Shown: piece after piece, positions 5,979 to 6,904 of the stretch
Numbering within the stretch: position 1 is the stretch's first letter
How the letters are laid out: every line of letters starts with the position of its first letter
NCBI GenBank assembly: GCA_021738605.1
Contig: JAIPBY010000130.1
Coordinates: 1-6,904 of the forward strand
From: Chitinophagaceae bacterium
Lineage (GTDB): Bacteria > Bacteroidota > Bacteroidia > Chitinophagales > Chitinophagaceae
Length of the DNA stretch: 6,904 nt
Direction of reading: 5' to 3'
Position numbers and translations under genes: made by a program
The notes under the pieces: model-generated
Seen by the model: only the letters and a program-made list of their open reading frames with translations
What the model was told of the DNA's origin: nothing
The model's database searches: none

Positions 5979-6904
5979 TTAGAAGTTCAAAGTGATGCCC
6001 GTGTTGAATGATTTCATTCCAGGATAACCTGCATTTGTTTCAGGGTCAATATTGTATTGATCAGACAATGCGGACCAAGTAAAAGGATTGACGGTATTGA
6101 CAAATATCCTGAGATTTTCCATTTTCAACTTCTTCAAGGATGTTGACGAAAACCGATATCCCATTTCAATGTTTCTCACCCTTGTGAAACCATTTCTCTT
6201 CACCCAAAAAGAGGAGGAACGGTAGTTGTTATCATTCGCCAACAAGGTCAAGCGGGGGTAATTGGCAGATGCACGCGTATCAACTCCTTGGGAAGGATAA
6301 TAGGCCCATGCATTTCCTGCGAATGGGAAGACATTGGTATTGTTCACAAATGCAACTGATTGAAGATTAGAGGAAGAAAGTACATTGATGTCATTACCCC
6401 ACATTCCCTGAACAACTGCAGAAAAATCAAATCCTTTATACCCCAGCACCAGATTGAATGAATATGTCTTGGAAGGATAGTCTGCAGTCCCAATATTGGT
6501 TACATCGTTTTGGTCTACGCGACCATTGTTATCAAGGTCTTTGTATTTTAAATCACCTGGCTGAACAGTACCGAACGAGGGCGTCGGCATACCGGCCTTT
6601 AAACTTCCATTGGAATTGAAATCCGTCACATCATAAAAACCATCTGCAACCAGTCCCATGAGCGATCCAATAGGAAGACCGGTGGTCTTGCTGTAGGCAT
6701 TTACAGGTGGCACTTCTGCCTGCTCAATGATCTTGTTGCTGAACTGTGAGAACATCCCTCCTATTGACAATGTCAGCGCCCCTATCTTTTTGTTGTAGTT
6801 GGTACTGATTTCAAAACCCTTGTTCACCACTTTGCCAAGGTTAACAAAAGGAAGGATACCACCAAAAACAGCCATAATACTGTTGTTCTGTGTGATAATA
6901 CCTG
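5979..6904 (-). CDS. susC: SusC/RagA-family TonB-dependent transporter, C-terminal part (5' end outside window)
   Basis: About 308 codons of the C-terminal beta-barrel are visible. The frame stays open across 6875 to the window edge, so the Met at 6875 is internal and the true start lies beyond 6904. SusC proteins are usually around 1000 residues, so roughly the last third is present. Counting from that Met, family marks are NLGKVVNKGFEISTNY (12-27), GLPIGSLMGLVADGFYD (66-82), a Ca-site-like turn GDLKYKDLDNNGRVDQND (107-124) with IGTADYP (128-134), and RVRNIEMGYRF (about 231-241). The protein ends in TGITLNF, with the terminal Phe needed for barrel insertion by the BAM machinery. The TonB box, plug and carboxypeptidase-like domain are outside the window. 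It imports oligosaccharides across the outer membrane with the SusD lid encoded 11 bases downstream. Substrate is inferred from the GH16 and GH128 genes. Confidence 0.95.
   Translation of the reverse strand, partial: GIITQNNSIMAVFGGILPFVNLGKVVNKGFEISTNYNKKIGALTLSIGGMFSQFSNKIIEQAEVPPVNAYSKTTGLPIGSLMGLVADGFYDVTDFNSNGSLKAGMPTPSFGTVQPGDLKYKDLDNNGRVDQNDVTNIGTADYPSKTYSFNLVLGYKGFDFSAVVQGMWGNDINVLSSSNLQSVAFVNNTNVFPFAGNAWAYYPSQGVDTRASANYPRLTLLANDNNYRSSSFWVKRNGFTRVRNIEMGYRFSSTSLKKLKMENLRIFVNTVNPFTWSALSDQYNIDPETNAGYPGMKSFNTGITLNF

Noticed and set aside
6876..6904. Reading the Met at 6875 as the start of a short transporter gene
   Set aside because: The frame stays open upstream to the window edge (GIITQNNSI precedes the Met), and the visible part is only the C-terminal barrel of a SusC protein.
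1..6904. CRISPR array, tRNA or rRNA genes, transposase or insertion-sequence ends
   Set aside because: No regularly spaced repeats, cloverleaf-like gene, rRNA-like stretch or transposase motif (DDE, HUH, serine or tyrosine recombinase) was seen in any frame.

Overview
The window looks like a piece of a Bacteroidota chromosome, most likely from the Chitinophagaceae/Sphingobacteriales side of the phylum. The evidence is a SusC/SusD pair, a DUF1735-type lipoprotein, A-rich gene starts mostly without a clear Shine-Dalgarno, and moderate to low GC. The genus cannot be fixed from the sequence alone.

Left part (1-1240, plus strand, visibly AT-rich). The 3' end of an unrecognised ORF runs in from the window edge. 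It is followed by a long imperfect palindrome of about 140 bases (263-404) that resembles an integron attC site or a related Bacteroidota intergenic repeat. Next comes a complete Tat-signal metallophosphoesterase of the YkuE type. The order ORF - folded repeat - ORF is what a gene-cassette array looks like, but no integrase is in view and no matching repeat follows the phosphoesterase gene.

Middle (1241-1495). This short non-coding stretch lies between two convergent transcription units. It holds a small GC hairpin and a stem flanked by A and T runs that could terminate transcription from both sides.

Right part (1496-6904, minus strand). This is the downstream portion of a polysaccharide utilisation locus. 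In transcription order it reads susC-like TonB-dependent transporter (5' end outside the window), susD-like glycan-binding lipoprotein, DUF1735-type lipoprotein (likely an accessory surface glycan-binding protein), GH16 laminarinase-type endoglucanase, and GH128-type beta-1,3-glucanase lipoprotein. Gaps of 11, 33, 25 and 61 bases and a shared strand indicate one operon. Both enzyme families point to beta-1,3-glucan (laminarin, curdlan, fungal or algal glucan) as substrate. The likely scheme is capture by SusD and the DUF1735 protein, cutting by GH16 and GH128, and uptake of oligosaccharides through SusC. No exo-acting glucosidase, sensor or sigma/anti-sigma regulator lies within the window. 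Such genes would be expected beyond position 6904 or elsewhere.
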